A stretch of 64,000 bases of DNA, taken from NCBI GenBank assembly GCA_051000755.1, contig JBPCNZ010000076.1:6749-70748 (forward strand), given 5' to 3'. This document shows, piece by piece, positions 1 through 9,749 of this stretch; the first letter of the stretch is position 1, and the number at the start of each line of letters is the position of its first letter. The position numbers and the translations under genes were made by a program. The stretch is from JALZAH01 sp051000755. Lineage in GTDB: Bacteria; Actinomycetota; Acidimicrobiia; Acidimicrobiales; Palsa-688. Under the pieces are notes generated by a model, which saw nothing but the letters and a program-made list of their open reading frames with translations, was not told the origin of the DNA and searched no databases.

Positions 1-777
1 CTCGCGGGCGACAACCAGGCGGTTGGGGTAGGCGGCCGGGATCAGCTGGCGGTAGTTGGGGAACTCGCCCTCGATGAGGCGGGTCACCAGCGTCACCGGA
101 CCGGTGGAGAACGTGGCGTCATGGGCCCCCAGGCGCAGTGAGACCTCGGTGGCCGCCGTGCCCAGCAGGCGCTGGAGCTCATTGAGGGCCCTTGACGGAA
201 CGAGGACCTTCTCCCCCTCGCCGAGGATGCCGACCCCCTCGAGGTCCCGGACGGCCAGGCGGTACGAGTCGGTGGCCACCAGGCGCAGCCCACCCGCCTC
301 GGCGGCCATGAGGACCCCGGTCAGGATGGGCCGCGAGTCCTCTCCGGATGCCGCCCTGGTCACCTGGCGCAAAGCCTCGGCGAGGCCCTCGGCGGGCAGG
401 GTGACACTCGCCCCGCTCGGTTGAGGCAATCTGGGGAACTCCCCCGCCGGGTGGGTGTGCACACTGAACTGGGACCGGCCCGAGGTGATCCGCAGGTCCT
501 CGTCGCCGGCTTCGAGAACGACCGCACCCGGTTCCAGGGCCCGGACGATGTCGGTGATCAACCGCCCGGGAGCGACGACCACGCCGTCGCCGTCACCGGA
601 GGCGGTGGCGGCCACCTCGATGGTCAGGTCCAGGTCGGTGCCGGTGATCCGCAGGTTGTCACCGGTGACCTCCAGGCGGATGCCGGACAGCACCGGCGCG
701 CCACTGCGCCCGGCCACGGCCCGCCCCGCACTGGCCAGGGCCTCGACCAGGACATCACGCTCACAACGAAGCTTCAC
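1..777 (-). CDS. dnaN: DNA polymerase III subunit beta (sliding clamp), 3' end cut by window edge
   Basis: The first 259 residues of the beta clamp, which encircles DNA and tethers the replicative polymerase. The reading frame is open from the GTG at 777 to base 1, so the C-terminal third lies outside the window. The N-terminus reads MKLRCERDVLVEAL and the protein continues with clamp-like segments such as RPILTGVLM, ATDSYRLAV and EGEFPNYRQLIP, the last being a typical beta-clamp motif. A purine-rich GGAAGG lies about 8 nt before the GTG. It is downstream of dnaA on the same strand, the classical dnaA-dnaN order. The family assignment is secure. Confidence 0.95.
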   Translation of the reverse strand, partial: MKLRCERDVLVEALASAGRAVAGRSGAPVLSGIRLEVTGDNLRITGTDLDLTIEVAATASGDGDGVVVAPGRLITDIVRALEPGAVVLEAGDEDLRITSGRSQFSVHTHPAGEFPRLPQPSGASVTLPAEGLAEALRQVTRAASGEDSRPILTGVLMAAEAGGLRLVATDSYRLAVRDLEGVGILGEGEKVLVPSRALNELQRLLGTAATEVSLRLGAHDATFSTGPVTLVTRLIEGEFPNYRQLIPAAYPNRLVVARE

Positions 778-828
778 CAGGATCCTTCCTTGGGGAGTAC
801 TACTGCTTCTGCTCTTCTAAAGAGATTC

Positions 829-847
829 TTAGCAGTAGCAGTAATAA
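829..847 (-). other. Candidate DnaA-trio unwinding element
   Basis: The minus strand reads TTA TTA CTG CTA CTG CTA A, starting 3 nt after the DnaA boxes. The established DnaA-trio element reads as repeated (C/T)TA triplets on this strand, so four of six triplets match exactly and the two CTG triplets differ by one base. Inference from motif and placement. Confidence 0.5.
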
Positions 848-851
848 GGGC

Positions 852-867
852 TGTGGACTGTGGAGAA
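852..867 (-). promoter_or_regulatory. Two adjacent DnaA-box-like sites
   Basis: On the minus strand the sites read TTCTCCACA (one mismatch to TTATCCACA) immediately followed by CAGTCCACA (two mismatches to the actinobacterial TTGTCCACA). They sit next to the triplet repeat at 829-847. Probable DnaA-binding sites that load the unwinding element. Confidence 0.55.
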
Positions 868-1057
868 CCCGGCGTCGTCGCTGGTCGGAGGGCAGATGGT
901 TGTTCGAGTCCCATCCCCAGGGCCTCACAGGCCTGCCGCCGACCGGGGCCGACCCTGTGGGCCCGGCTCGTCCGGTCCCCCGTAATTACACGAGGCCGAC
1001 ACATCGTTTCCCCCTCACCGTCCACCGGGTCGCGACGCGAGGACATTGCCCAAAACT

Positions 1058-2515
1058 TCATGAGCCACCCTTGATCTTGTGGATCAGCTCGGTCACCTGG
1101 TCGTAGGTCTGGCGTCGCTCCTGCATGAGTCCGGTGATCTTCTCGACGGCGTGGATCACCGTGGTGTGGTCCCGCCCCCCGAACTCCCGGGCGATCGCCG
1201 GGTAGGAGAAGTCGGTCAGGTCCCGGAACACGTACATCCCGATCTGGCGGGCGTTGACGAGAGGCCGGCGCCGGTTGGTGTCACACAGCTCGTCCACGCT
1301 GAAGCCGAACATGGTCGCGGTGGTCTCCATGATCAGCTTGGGGGTGATCTGGCGGGGCCGGCCCGCAGCCAGGATGTCGGAGAGGACCCGCTCGGCCATG
1401 GGCCGGGTGAGGGGCTCCTGGTTGAGGCTGGCGAACGCCGTCACCCGCACCAGGGCGCCCTCCAGCTCCCGGATGTTGTCGGTGACGTTGGTGGCGATCA
1501 GCTCCAGCACCTCGTCGGGAATGGTGCCGCTCATCCGTTCCCCCTCCGCCTTCTTGCGCAGGATGGCCAGGCGGGTCTCCAGCTCCGGGGGCTGCACGTC
1601 GGTGATCAGGCCCCACTCGAAGCGGCTCCGCAACCGATCCTCGAGGGTGGCGATGGAGCGGGGATGGCGGTCGGAGGACAGCACGATCTGGCTGGAGTTG
1701 TCGTAGAGCGAGTTGAACGTGTGGAAGAACTCCTCCTGCAGCCCCTCCTTGCCCTCCATGAACTGGATGTCGTCGACCAGCAACACGTCGCAGTCCCGGT
1801 ACCGCCGCTTGAAGGTGGCCTGGTTGTTGGTCCGGATAGCGTCGACGAAGTCGTTCATGAACGTCTCGGTGGACACGTAGCGGATGTACATGCCGGGGAA
1901 GTTCTCGATGACGTAGTGACCGATGGCGTGCAGCAGGTGGGTCTTGCCCAGCCCGGAGTCCCCGTAGACGAACAGGGGGTTATAGGAGCTGGCCGGCGTT
2001 TCGGCCACCCGTTGGGCGGCGGCGTGGGCAAAACGGTTGGACGAACCGATGACGAAAGCATCGAACTGATAGCGGGGGTTGAGGGAGACGGCGTCGCGCA
2101 GGCCGTTGCTGCGGGGGGCGTAGGCGGCCCGGGCGTAGGTGCCGGACGCCCCCCGCCCTCCGCCCAGCTCGTCGACGTCGTCGCTGTCATCACCGTTGCC
2201 GTTGCCCGTCGTGGTGGCGGAGCCGACCAGGCGCAGGGGCTCGATCTCCTCGTCGCGCTTGGCGGCCGCGGGGCGGACCATGAGGCGGACCCGGATGGGT
2301 ATGCCGGCGACGTCGCTGGCGCAGGCGGCGACCACCGGCAGGTAACGGTCCTCGACGCGGTCACGCACCGGCGAGCTGGGAGCGCTCAGAATCAGGACGC
2401 CATCGTCGACATCCACGGGGAGCAACTCGGCCAGCCACGTCCGCCACGTGGCCTCCGAGACCTGATCCCGGAGGTGCTCCGAGGTTGCTTTCCACAGCGA
2501 TTGTGGGTCGCTCAC
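1058..2515 (-). CDS. dnaA: Chromosomal replication initiator protein DnaA
   Basis: The initiator ATPase that binds DnaA boxes and opens oriC; 485 residues. Domain I is at about residues 1-85 (MSDPQSLWKATSEHL), followed by an acidic, low-complexity linker. The AAA+ core follows, with Walker A GDSGLGKTH near residue 184 and Walker B LLVDDIQF near 243. Domain IV ends with the DnaA signature GGRDHTTVIHAV near 443. The GTG at 2515 was chosen because domain I starts there; an upstream GTG at 2578 would add 21 residues that do not look like DnaA and would run through the DnaA-box cluster. Secure assignment. Confidence 0.97.
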   Translation of the reverse strand: MSDPQSLWKATSEHLRDQVSEATWRTWLAELLPVDVDDGVLILSAPSSPVRDRVEDRYLPVVAACASDVAGIPIRVRLMVRPAAAKRDEEIEPLRLVGSATTTGNGNGDDSDDVDELGGGRGASGTYARAAYAPRSNGLRDAVSLNPRYQFDAFVIGSSNRFAHAAAQRVAETPASSYNPLFVYGDSGLGKTHLLHAIGHYVIENFPGMYIRYVSTETFMNDFVDAIRTNNQATFKRRYRDCDVLLVDDIQFMEGKEGLQEEFFHTFNSLYDNSSQIVLSSDRHPRSIATLEDRLRSRFEWGLITDVQPPELETRLAILRKKAEGERMSGTIPDEVLELIATNVTDNIRELEGALVRVTAFASLNQEPLTRPMAERVLSDILAAGRPRQITPKLIMETTATMFGFSVDELCDTNRRRPLVNARQIGMYVFRDLTDFSYPAIAREFGGRDHTTVIHAVEKITGLMQERRQTYDQVTELIHKIKGGS

Positions 2516-2575
2516 TTGGACATCTTCTCTTCTGATCCGCCTCTTTCCACAGGGTGGTCCACAAGGTGTGGAGAA
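2488..2575. promoter_or_regulatory. Cluster of four DnaA-box-like sites at the dnaA 5' end
   Basis: Near-consensus 9-mers lie at 2488-2496 (CTTTCCACA), 2543-2551 (CTTTCCACA), 2555-2563 (TGGTCCACA, one mismatch to TTGTCCACA) and 2567-2575 (reverse strand TTCTCCACA). They overlap the likely dnaA promoter and leader, so autoregulation of dnaA and a second half of a bipartite origin are both plausible. Confidence 0.5.
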
Positions 2576-2773
2576 CACGGCCCGGTGGGCCGCCTGCCCG
2601 TGGCAGGCCGCTCATCCGCAGGGAAGAAGCCGGATCTCCTGGCCGCATGTTGGCTGCAGCGCAGTTCCGAGAAGCTAGCACCGCAGCACCCGCCCTCGTA
2701 CCGGATCCGCCCCGCCCGGTGGTGGATGCTCACCCGCAGGCCCGCCACCGTCGCCGTACGGCATCATGTGGGC

Positions 2774-4699
<1,926 letters not shown>

Positions 4700-4827
4700 C
4701 GCGGGTTGGGCTGAGGGGTCCGCGCGGGGAGCCGAACCCGGGGGGCGCTGAACCCCGGGGGTCCCTGCGTGGAATGAACCGAAAATACTGGCTGCGTCGA
4801 CGTCGCGAACCGTTGATAACGCCTGGC

Positions 4828-4948
4828 GGTACAAACGGTGCGCAAAGCCTCGAAAACCGGTACAAACGGTTCGCAACGCCGATGGGCACCGGTACGAACG
4901 GTTCGCAACGCCAATGGGCATCGGTAGAAACGGTTCGCAACGCCCACC
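4828..4948. repeat. Four tandem 31-32-bp intergenic repeats
   Basis: Units begin at 4828, 4859, 4891 and 4923 and share GGTACAAACGGTTCGCAACG with few changes; the last unit is cut short at about 26 bp. An inverted fragment, GCGAACCG, lies just upstream at 4805-4812. They fill most of the 312-bp gap (4700-5011) between two convergent genes, and no gene is supported there. Confidence 0.85.
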
Positions 4949-5011
4949 GTCGCCAGGGGTCAGGGCGTCGGGGCCCCGGTCCCGGTCTGCCCCGTCGCCG
5001 CGGGGCGGCCG

Positions 5012-7552
5012 TTAGCTCCGGGGCAACCGCGTGCCGAGAGCCGGCCGCGTGCCGGGGGGCGGCCGCGTGCCGGAAGCCGGCCGTTGGTCGGGAGGCGGCC
5101 GCGTGCCGGCCGGGCTGGCTCGGCGCCGAGGCCCACCGGTGGCCAGATAGCGGATCCGCAGCCCGGCGGGAACGGCCTGGCGCAAGGCGATGACGGCCGT
5201 GTCGCTCATCTCCCATGCCGCCGTCGCTGAGGAGTCGTCGCCCCTCCCGGCGTACACGCTCAGATCGACCAGGGAGCCGAGGGAACGAACGGGTGCCTCG
5301 GCGTCGACCGCCGCCTTGCGGGCCTCGACCGTGACCTCGGTCGGGGTCAGGGCGGAGACCGCGGGGTCGAAGGGGGCGAGGGCGTCGAGGACCTCGGCCC
5401 ACGCCCCGGTGATGCGTTGGGCCGGGGCCAGGGCGGGATCACGGCGACGGGACCGCCGCCGGCGCCGGATCAGCAACCGGGCGCCGACCAGGCCCCCGAG
5501 AGCGACGACGATCACGATGGGGATGGCCAGCAACCACCACGCCCCGGAGGAGTGGCCCGGCCCCCCGTGCCCTTTCCCCGGTCCGTGCTGGCCGCTGGGG
5601 GCGGTGGATCCCGGCGAGTTGACCACCGTGTTGCGCACCTGGTTGAGGCCGGTGTTGTTCTTGCTGACCGTGGTCGATGGCGCCGACGCCCCGGCCGCCG
5701 ACCCGTTGCTGGACGCGGCCGGGAGGGGTTTGAGAGCCACCCAGCCGATGCCGGCGAGGTCGACCTCGGGCCACACGGTGGCATCGGAGCCGTGCACGGT
5801 CGTGCGGCCCGCGGCCGCCTCGACGGCTCCCGGCTGGAACCCGACCGCCAGCCGGGCCGGGAGTCCGACGGACCGCGCCATCAGCACGTAGGCGGTGGCG
5901 AACTGCTCGGCCGTCCCCTGCTTGGTCGTGGCGAACTGCTTGAGCCGCCCGCAGCTCGATCCAGGTGTGGCCGCGGGATCGGTGCTGAAGCCGCTGCGGT
6001 CACCGCCCAGGGCCTGCTCGACGGCGACCGCCTGCTGGTCGGGCCGCCCGATCCCCGACGTGGCCTGGGTGGCCAACTGGGCCAGGCCGGCGGGAAAGCA
6101 GGCCGGGATCTGGGTGAGGGCGGCGTTGGCGTTGCTGACGGTGACCCCGGCCGTGTCAAGAGCCTGGCGTGACGGCGCCGGGAGACGGCTGGTGACGGTG
6201 AAGGTGCGGCCCTGGGCGCTCGGCGCGGCGATCAGGATGGACGTGGCCGGGTCGTAGGCCAGATCGGCGGGTTGCACACCGGTCGGCAGGCCCGTCGTCG
6301 GGACCCACGGACCGGTGAGGCCGCTCACGCTCAGCCGATCGGTGCTGGGCGGGCCCAGCCGCGACGCGTCGACACCTGGTGGCACGTCGAGCACGGTGCC
6401 GGCGCGGGTGGCGCGGGCATCGGTCGTCCACCCGCTGCCGCCGTAGACGTCCAGGCTGACCAGGCGCCAGTCGGTGGGGCTGCTCAACCACGCCTGGTCG
6501 ACCTGGGCGGAGAACATCACCGTGTCGGGGTGAGCAGTCCGCTGGGGCAAGAGGTCGAGCGGGTTGGGCGTCGAGCCCAGATCGACGGGGGGGCTGAGGG
6601 AGGAGCGCAGGTCGACCGGCGCCCGGCTGGCGGCCAGGGGCCAACTGGTCCCGATGGCGAGGGCGACGGCGACCACCACACCCCCGGTGATCAGGGCTGC
6701 GGCACTGCGGGCGGGCGGCACCCAGGCCACCCCGACATCGGCCGGCCGGGACACCACCAGCAGATAGGCGCCGGCCAGGATGGCGGGGGCGGCGCTCACC
6801 GAGATGGCCGAGCCGGGGCCGTGCACGCCCAGGGCCAGGGCGACGAGCAGGACGGCCCCGGCCGGTATCAGGGCGGCCAGGCCGGGATGTCGCCGGCTCC
6901 CGGCCAGGAGGGCGACCGCTACGGCGAGGGCGACCACGCCGGCCAGGACGGGGAGGCGGTCGGCGGTGGGAGGCACCGGGACGCTGGTGGTGAGGATCTT
7001 GCTCCACCCGCCGAACAGGCCGCCGACTCCCTTGCCGATGGCCCCCCCGAGCCCGCCGGGACCGGGGTTGGCGGAGACGCCGTCGCTCACGACAGGAGCA
7101 AGGAGCGTCGCCATGACCACCGACGCCGCTGCCGCCACCAGCCGCGAGAACCGGGCCGGGAGGACCGAGCTGGGACCGGCAGCTCCCGGCCCGTCGACCA
7201 ACCACGCCGGCCCCGGTTCGAGGGGCTGCAACTCGTGGCGCCGGTCGGGGCCGCCGTCGAGGGCGGCCGAGCCCGAGCCCGCCCCGGTGCCCACCAGGAG
7301 GAGGCGGGCGAGGAGGCCGCCGAGGCCGCCGATGATCACCGAGATGATCAGGGGCCCCGGCACCGTCGAGAACCCGAACACCCGCCCGAAGGCGACGCCT
7401 GCGGCGATGACGGCACCAACGGCGGCCACGGCCGGCACGAGGCGCCCGCTGCCCAGCGCCGTCCACGTGTTCCGCCACCCCCCGTAGGGGGAGGTCTCGC
7501 CCTCCGGGGAGGTCCCGCCGTCCGCAGGAGCCGCGGTCACGGCCGTCGTCAC
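5012..7552 (-). CDS. TgpA-like transglutaminase-fold membrane protein, catalytic residues apparently lost
   Basis: 846 residues. The N-terminal part has several membrane helices and is followed by an outer region and a transglutaminase-like core. One more helix (WLLAIPIVIVVALGGLVGA) precedes a basic cytoplasmic tail ending in Pro/Arg/Thr repeats. The core segment GTAEQFATAYVLMARSVGLPAR near residue 547 aligns with the GYCEQFA region of TgpA proteins but has Ala in place of Cys, and SDATVWPEV near 589 has Thr where DAHAW has His. The start at GTG 7552 gives a GTGA overlap with the DUF58 stop and has AGGGA upstream; GTG 7570 is an alternative. It belongs to a moxR-DUF58-tgpA operon. Confidence 0.8.
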   Translation of the reverse strand: MTTAVTAAPADGGTSPEGETSPYGGWRNTWTALGSGRLVPAVAAVGAVIAAGVAFGRVFGFSTVPGPLIISVIIGGLGGLLARLLLVGTGAGSGSAALDGGPDRRHELQPLEPGPAWLVDGPGAAGPSSVLPARFSRLVAAAASVVMATLLAPVVSDGVSANPGPGGLGGAIGKGVGGLFGGWSKILTTSVPVPPTADRLPVLAGVVALAVAVALLAGSRRHPGLAALIPAGAVLLVALALGVHGPGSAISVSAAPAILAGAYLLVVSRPADVGVAWVPPARSAAALITGGVVVAVALAIGTSWPLAASRAPVDLRSSLSPPVDLGSTPNPLDLLPQRTAHPDTVMFSAQVDQAWLSSPTDWRLVSLDVYGGSGWTTDARATRAGTVLDVPPGVDASRLGPPSTDRLSVSGLTGPWVPTTGLPTGVQPADLAYDPATSILIAAPSAQGRTFTVTSRLPAPSRQALDTAGVTVSNANAALTQIPACFPAGLAQLATQATSGIGRPDQQAVAVEQALGGDRSGFSTDPAATPGSSCGRLKQFATTKQGTAEQFATAYVLMARSVGLPARLAVGFQPGAVEAAAGRTTVHGSDATVWPEVDLAGIGWVALKPLPAASSNGSAAGASAPSTTVSKNNTGLNQVRNTVVNSPGSTAPSGQHGPGKGHGGPGHSSGAWWLLAIPIVIVVALGGLVGARLLIRRRRRSRRRDPALAPAQRITGAWAEVLDALAPFDPAVSALTPTEVTVEARKAAVDAEAPVRSLGSLVDLSVYAGRGDDSSATAAWEMSDTAVIALRQAVPAGLRIRYLATGGPRRRASPAGTRPPPDQRPASGTRPPPGTRPALGTRLPRS

Positions 7553-8688
7553 TGGGTCCCTGACTGCCACAGAGCGAGGACGGCGGGTGCGCCCCGGGCC
7601 TGGCACACCTCGAGGCCGCCGACCTTGCGGGCGAGGGTGTCCGAGGTGCCCACGAGCAGGGCCGACACCCGGCGGTAGCGGCCGCTCAGGGCGTCGAGCT
7701 CGCTGACGCTGTCGGCGAGGTTCTCCCCGCTCACCAGCACCGCGGCGCTTCCCCCGGTCTCCTGGCCCAGGTTGGCGACCGCCCGGCCCAGGTTTCCTGT
7801 CCCGGTCAGCTCCGCGCCGGCCAGGAGGTCCAACGAGTCCCGCCCCCCGGTGGGCACGAACCCGGCCACCGTGCCGCTCACATAGTCGAGGCGGACGGGT
7901 GCGCCGGTGCGCAGGGCCGCCTCCAGCAGCGACGCGGCCGTCTCGACCGCCTCCTCGAACCAGCCGTCCTCGGAGTAGCTGGCCCGGCGGTCGTCGAGGA
8001 GGATGACGACCTGGGGGCGGTTGGTGTCGACGTGCTTGCGGACCATCAGGGTCCCGGTCCGGGCCGTGGTCCGCCAGTGGACCATGCGCAGATCGTCGCC
8101 GATGACGTAGGGCCGGAGTCCCTGAAAGGCAATGGTGCCTTCCGGGGCCCGGTCGTCCATGGGCCCGTCGACCTCCAGGTTGGCGCCCGCCCGGTTGGGC
8201 GGCACGGGGTGGCTGCGGGGATGGACCCACAGCGTGGCGCTGTCGCCGAAGCGGCGCCGCCGGGCGATCAGGCCGAACGGGTCGGTCTGGGCCAGGGTCA
8301 AGGGCCCCACCTGGTAGACGCCCCGTCTCCTGGTGGGCAGGCGGTAGGTGGAGGTGTGCTGGTCGCCGGGGTGCAGCGGCGGCAGGTCGAGGGTGACGGT
8401 CTCGGCCCCGGCCCGGTCCTCGAGCTGCAGGCGGGGGGCCCGGCGCCGCCCGGTGTTGGTGAGCTCCACCAGACCCAGCGCGGCATCGGCGCGGCGAACC
8501 CTCGTCGGCGCCACCTCCCGGCGCACGGCCAGGTGGGGGGGGACCACGACCCACACCAGGGCGGCGACCATGAGGCCGAGGAGCACGACGGCGGCGATGA
8601 CCAGCTCCGGGTAGCCGAGGATGACGCCGACGGCATAGACGAGGATCCCCCCGACCAGCGTCGACCAGCCCGATGCCGTGGGCCGCAC
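7549..8688 (-). CDS. DUF58 domain protein (MoxR-associated)
   Basis: 379 residues. Two hydrophobic helices lie at the N-terminus (about residues 10-50), followed by a soluble region with the DUF58 hallmark LRPYVIGDDLRMVHWRTTAR near residue 200 and a vWA-like segment (QVVILLDDRRASY). DUF58 proteins are encoded next to MoxR ATPases and are thought to act in assembly or quality control of envelope complexes; the exact role is unknown. It overlaps the next gene by 4 bp (GTGA) and lies 2 bp after moxR, so translational coupling is likely. Confidence 0.88.
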   Translation of the reverse strand: MRPTASGWSTLVGGILVYAVGVILGYPELVIAAVVLLGLMVAALVWVVVPPHLAVRREVAPTRVRRADAALGLVELTNTGRRRAPRLQLEDRAGAETVTLDLPPLHPGDQHTSTYRLPTRRRGVYQVGPLTLAQTDPFGLIARRRRFGDSATLWVHPRSHPVPPNRAGANLEVDGPMDDRAPEGTIAFQGLRPYVIGDDLRMVHWRTTARTGTLMVRKHVDTNRPQVVILLDDRRASYSEDGWFEEAVETAASLLEAALRTGAPVRLDYVSGTVAGFVPTGGRDSLDLLAGAELTGTGNLGRAVANLGQETGGSAAVLVSGENLADSVSELDALSGRYRRVSALLVGTSDTLARKVGGLEVCQARGAPAVLALWQSGTQ

Positions 8689-8690
8689 TA

Positions 8691-9683
8691 CTACGCCGCG
8701 GCGGTGGGGACCGGGATGGCCCGAATGGTCTCGTCGATCAGCTGGACCGCGGTGGTGTTGGACAGGGCGGCCTGGGAGGCGAGCACCAGGCGGTGACCGA
8801 GCGTGGCCTGAGCCAGCGCCTTGACGTCGTCGGCCGTGGCGTAGGAGCGCCCGGCCATGGCGGAGCGGGCCCGGGCCGCCCGCATGAGGGCGATGCTGGC
8901 CCGGGGGCTGGCGCCGAGACGGACCTCGCCGAGCTTTCGGGTGGTGGCCACGATGGCCACGATGTAGTCCCGCAGGACGGGGGCAACCTCCACGGTCGCC
9001 ACCGCGCCAATCATCTTCTGGACGTCACTGGCGCTGACGACGGGACGAAGGTGGGCAATCCCCTCCTCGGCTCCGTCGTCCCCGAGGATTTGGGCTTCGG
9101 TCGCGGCGTCGGGGTACCCCATGGCCAGACGGACCAGGAACCGGTCCAGCTGGGCTTCGGGCAGGCGGTAGGTGCCATCCATCTCGATGGGGTTCTGGGT
9201 GGCCATGACCAGGAAGGGCCGGGGCACCTGATGGGTGACGGCCTCGACGGTGACCCGGCGTTCGTCCATGACCTCGAGCAGGGCCGACTGGGTCTTGGGC
9301 GACGCCCGGTTGATCTCGTCGGCCAGCACCACGTTGGCGAAGATCGGGCCCTTGTGGAACACGAACGTCCCGTCATGGGCGTGGTAGATCGTGGCGCCGG
9401 TGACATCGGAGGGCAGGAGGTCGGGGGTGAACTGGATCCGGTTGGTTCCGGCGTCGATCGACGCGGCCAGGGCCCGGGCCAGGGACGTCTTGCCCACCCC
9501 GGGAACGTCCTCCACCAGCACATGGCCCTCGGCCAGCATGGCGATCACGGTGAGGGCCACGGCGTCGGGCTTGCCCCTGATGACCCGCTCCATGTTGCGG
9601 GCCACCAGCTCCGCCCCCTGGGCCACCCAGGTCATGTCAGAGTTGGAGTGGACCGGCCGCGGCTCGGTGGGGTTCGCCGTCAT
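8691..9683 (-). CDS. MoxR-family AAA+ ATPase
   Basis: 330 residues. Walker A DVPGVGKTSLARAL is near residue 60 and Walker B VVLADEINRASPKTQSALLE near 125, with the sensor segment MATQNPIEMDGTYRLPEAQLDRF typical of MoxR proteins. MoxR ATPases act as chaperone-like remodelers for partners encoded beside them, here the DUF58 and TgpA-like proteins. First gene of a tight three-gene unit, with the FN3 surface protein 66 bp upstream on the same strand. Confidence 0.93.
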   Translation of the reverse strand: MTANPTEPRPVHSNSDMTWVAQGAELVARNMERVIRGKPDAVALTVIAMLAEGHVLVEDVPGVGKTSLARALAASIDAGTNRIQFTPDLLPSDVTGATIYHAHDGTFVFHKGPIFANVVLADEINRASPKTQSALLEVMDERRVTVEAVTHQVPRPFLVMATQNPIEMDGTYRLPEAQLDRFLVRLAMGYPDAATEAQILGDDGAEEGIAHLRPVVSASDVQKMIGAVATVEVAPVLRDYIVAIVATTRKLGEVRLGASPRASIALMRAARARSAMAGRSYATADDVKALAQATLGHRLVLASQAALSNTTAVQLIDETIRAIPVPTAAA

Positions 9684-9749
9684 GCTTGCTCCAGAGATCG
9701 TTACGCCAGCCGCTCAGGGTAGCCGCACGAGCGCCGGGCGACGTGGGGG

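Larger units (their letters stand above)
778..1057. other. oriC: dnaA-dnaN intergenic region, probable core of oriC
   Basis: A 280-bp gap between dnaA and dnaN. On the minus strand it contains two abutting DnaA-box-like 9-mers (859-867, TTCTCCACA; 852-860, CAGTCCACA), then a short GC run (848-850), then TTA/CTA/CTG triplets at 829-847 and an AT-richer stretch down to about 797. That arrangement matches the DnaA-box, GC spacer and DnaA-trio layout of known bacterial unwinding regions. The rest of the gap, 870-1057, shows nothing I can name. The origin role is inferred from position and motif order; no skew or binding data were available. Confidence 0.65.

Noticed and set aside
1079..2773. Long plus-strand frame through dnaA joined to the kinase
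   Set aside because: High GC makes open frames common on the strand opposite dnaA; the kinase domain starts only after 2774 and the upstream translation is low-complexity with no motif.
4828..4948. CRISPR array
   Set aside because: The repeats are tandem with no unique spacers and no cas genes nearby.
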